Source of the DNA: a bacterium
GTDB lineage: Bacteria; UBA6262; WVXT01
Direction: 5' to 3'
NCBI GenBank assembly: GCA_035530055.1
Contig: DATKVN010000093.1
Span: forward strand, 1 to 58,814
Length of the DNA: 58,814 nucleotides
Shown here: one piece after another, positions 58,580 to 58,814 of the stretch
How positions within the stretch are numbered: position 1 is the stretch's first letter
How the letters are laid out: each line of letters begins with the position of its first letter
The notes under the pieces: model-generated
Databases searched by the model: none
Told to the model about the DNA's origin: nothing
What the model saw: the letters and a program-made list of their open reading frames with translations, nothing else
Position numbers and translations under genes: made by a program

Positions 58580-58814
58580 TTACAGCCCTAAACTCAAGCT
58601 TAATCCGCCAGCATAAGTAATCTCATCTACAAAACTAATCTCACCTTTTATTGAAAGAAAAGACCAAAATGATATCTTTCCACCTAAAAAAGGACTAATG
58701 TCACCACTACTTCCCTTTCCCGTATCACCCTCTACTTCGTCCTTCCATCTTATCCAATTATGAAAGAATTTCACCCCAGCATAAGGTGTTACCATTCCTA
58801 TTTTCTTACTTGCC
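58580..58814 (-). CDS. Probable outer-membrane beta-barrel protein (3' part only)
   Basis: The last 77 or so residues of a gene that runs out of the window; the frame is open to base 58814. IGMVTPYAGVKFFHNWIRW, then SGDISPFLGGKISFWSF and a close ISFVDEITYAGGLSLSLGL alternate hydrophobic and polar residues, as in transmembrane beta strands, and end in L-S-L-G-L rather than an aromatic residue. This resembles small OmpA/porin-type barrels, but the family cannot be named from a fragment. It is followed by a strong terminator. Confidence 0.6.
   Translation of the reverse strand, partial: ASKKIGMVTPYAGVKFFHNWIRWKDEVEGDTGKGSSGDISPFLGGKISFWSFLSIKGEISFVDEITYAGGLSLSLGL

Overview
The window is 58.8 kb of gene-dense DNA (about 40% G+C by eye) in which every gene I can support is on the minus strand, so it reads right to left as a few long operons. 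The gene content describes a diderm bacterium with true lipopolysaccharide (Kdo synthesis, Kdo transferase, lipid A kinase and acyltransferase, LptA/B/C) and an anaerobic or fermentative life style (tungsten-type aldehyde ferredoxin oxidoreductase, B12-dependent ribonucleotide reductase). It also has a complete mannose-family sugar phosphotransferase system with an HPr kinase and a family-57 glucanotransferase. No cultured lineage is obvious. The mix, and the very many small intergenic hairpin repeats, suggest an uncultivated candidate phylum of the Omnitrophota / Aerophobota kind; that assignment is inference only.

Layout from right to left, the direction of transcription. 58.8-56.3 kb: end of a probable outer-membrane barrel gene, then an EF-G-like GTPase. 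56.2-52.4 kb: yebC, ruvC, ruvA, ruvB, queH. 52.4-45.5 kb: spoIID-like, queA, tgt, yajC, an HD hydrolase, secD, secF. 45.5-30.8 kb: the lipid A / core LPS region with lpxK, a DUF3108 periplasmic protein, waaA, an LpxL-type acyltransferase, two family-9 glycosyltransferases, a Kdo-kinase-like protein, several GT2/GT4 glycosyltransferases, an internally duplicated protein of unknown function and a methyltransferase. 30.7-25.0 kb: kdsB, a Trm112-like protein, kdsA, a zinc-ribbon membrane protein, kdsD, kdsC, lptC, lptA, lptB. 24.8-14.4 kb: ptsN, hprK, rapZ, EIIA, EIIB, GH57, EIIC, EIID, HPr, EI and a phosphoglucose/phosphomannose isomerase. 14.3-8.3 kb: a macromolecular-synthesis operon (HIT, rpsU, DNA glycosylase, NIF3-like, dnaG, rpoD). 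7.9-0 kb: nrdJ, moaD-like + AOR, a class II aldolase, a stand-alone Lrp/AsnC-type domain, a CAT-anticodon tRNA, a decayed small Cys-rich gene, a DUF167 protein, a CheY-like regulator and a DUF401 permease.

How it fits together: the Kds enzymes make CMP-Kdo, WaaA transfers it to lipid A prepared by LpxK/LpxL, the GT cluster extends the core, LptA/B/C export the product, and SecDF/YajC support envelope export. HPr carries both the His15 and Ser46 sites, so EI and HprK can both act on it, as expected for sugar-controlled regulation next to RapZ and PtsN.

The most unusual content is not a gene. The intergenic spaces hold more than thirty short hairpins of about ten kinds. Nearly all start with GTAG or GGAG at the foot of the stem, the hallmark of REP elements mobilised by RAYT (Y1) transposases. 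They occur singly, as head-to-head or tail-to-tail pairs and nested in one another; they supply stop codons to three genes; and one pair lies in frame inside waaA. No transposase is present in the window.
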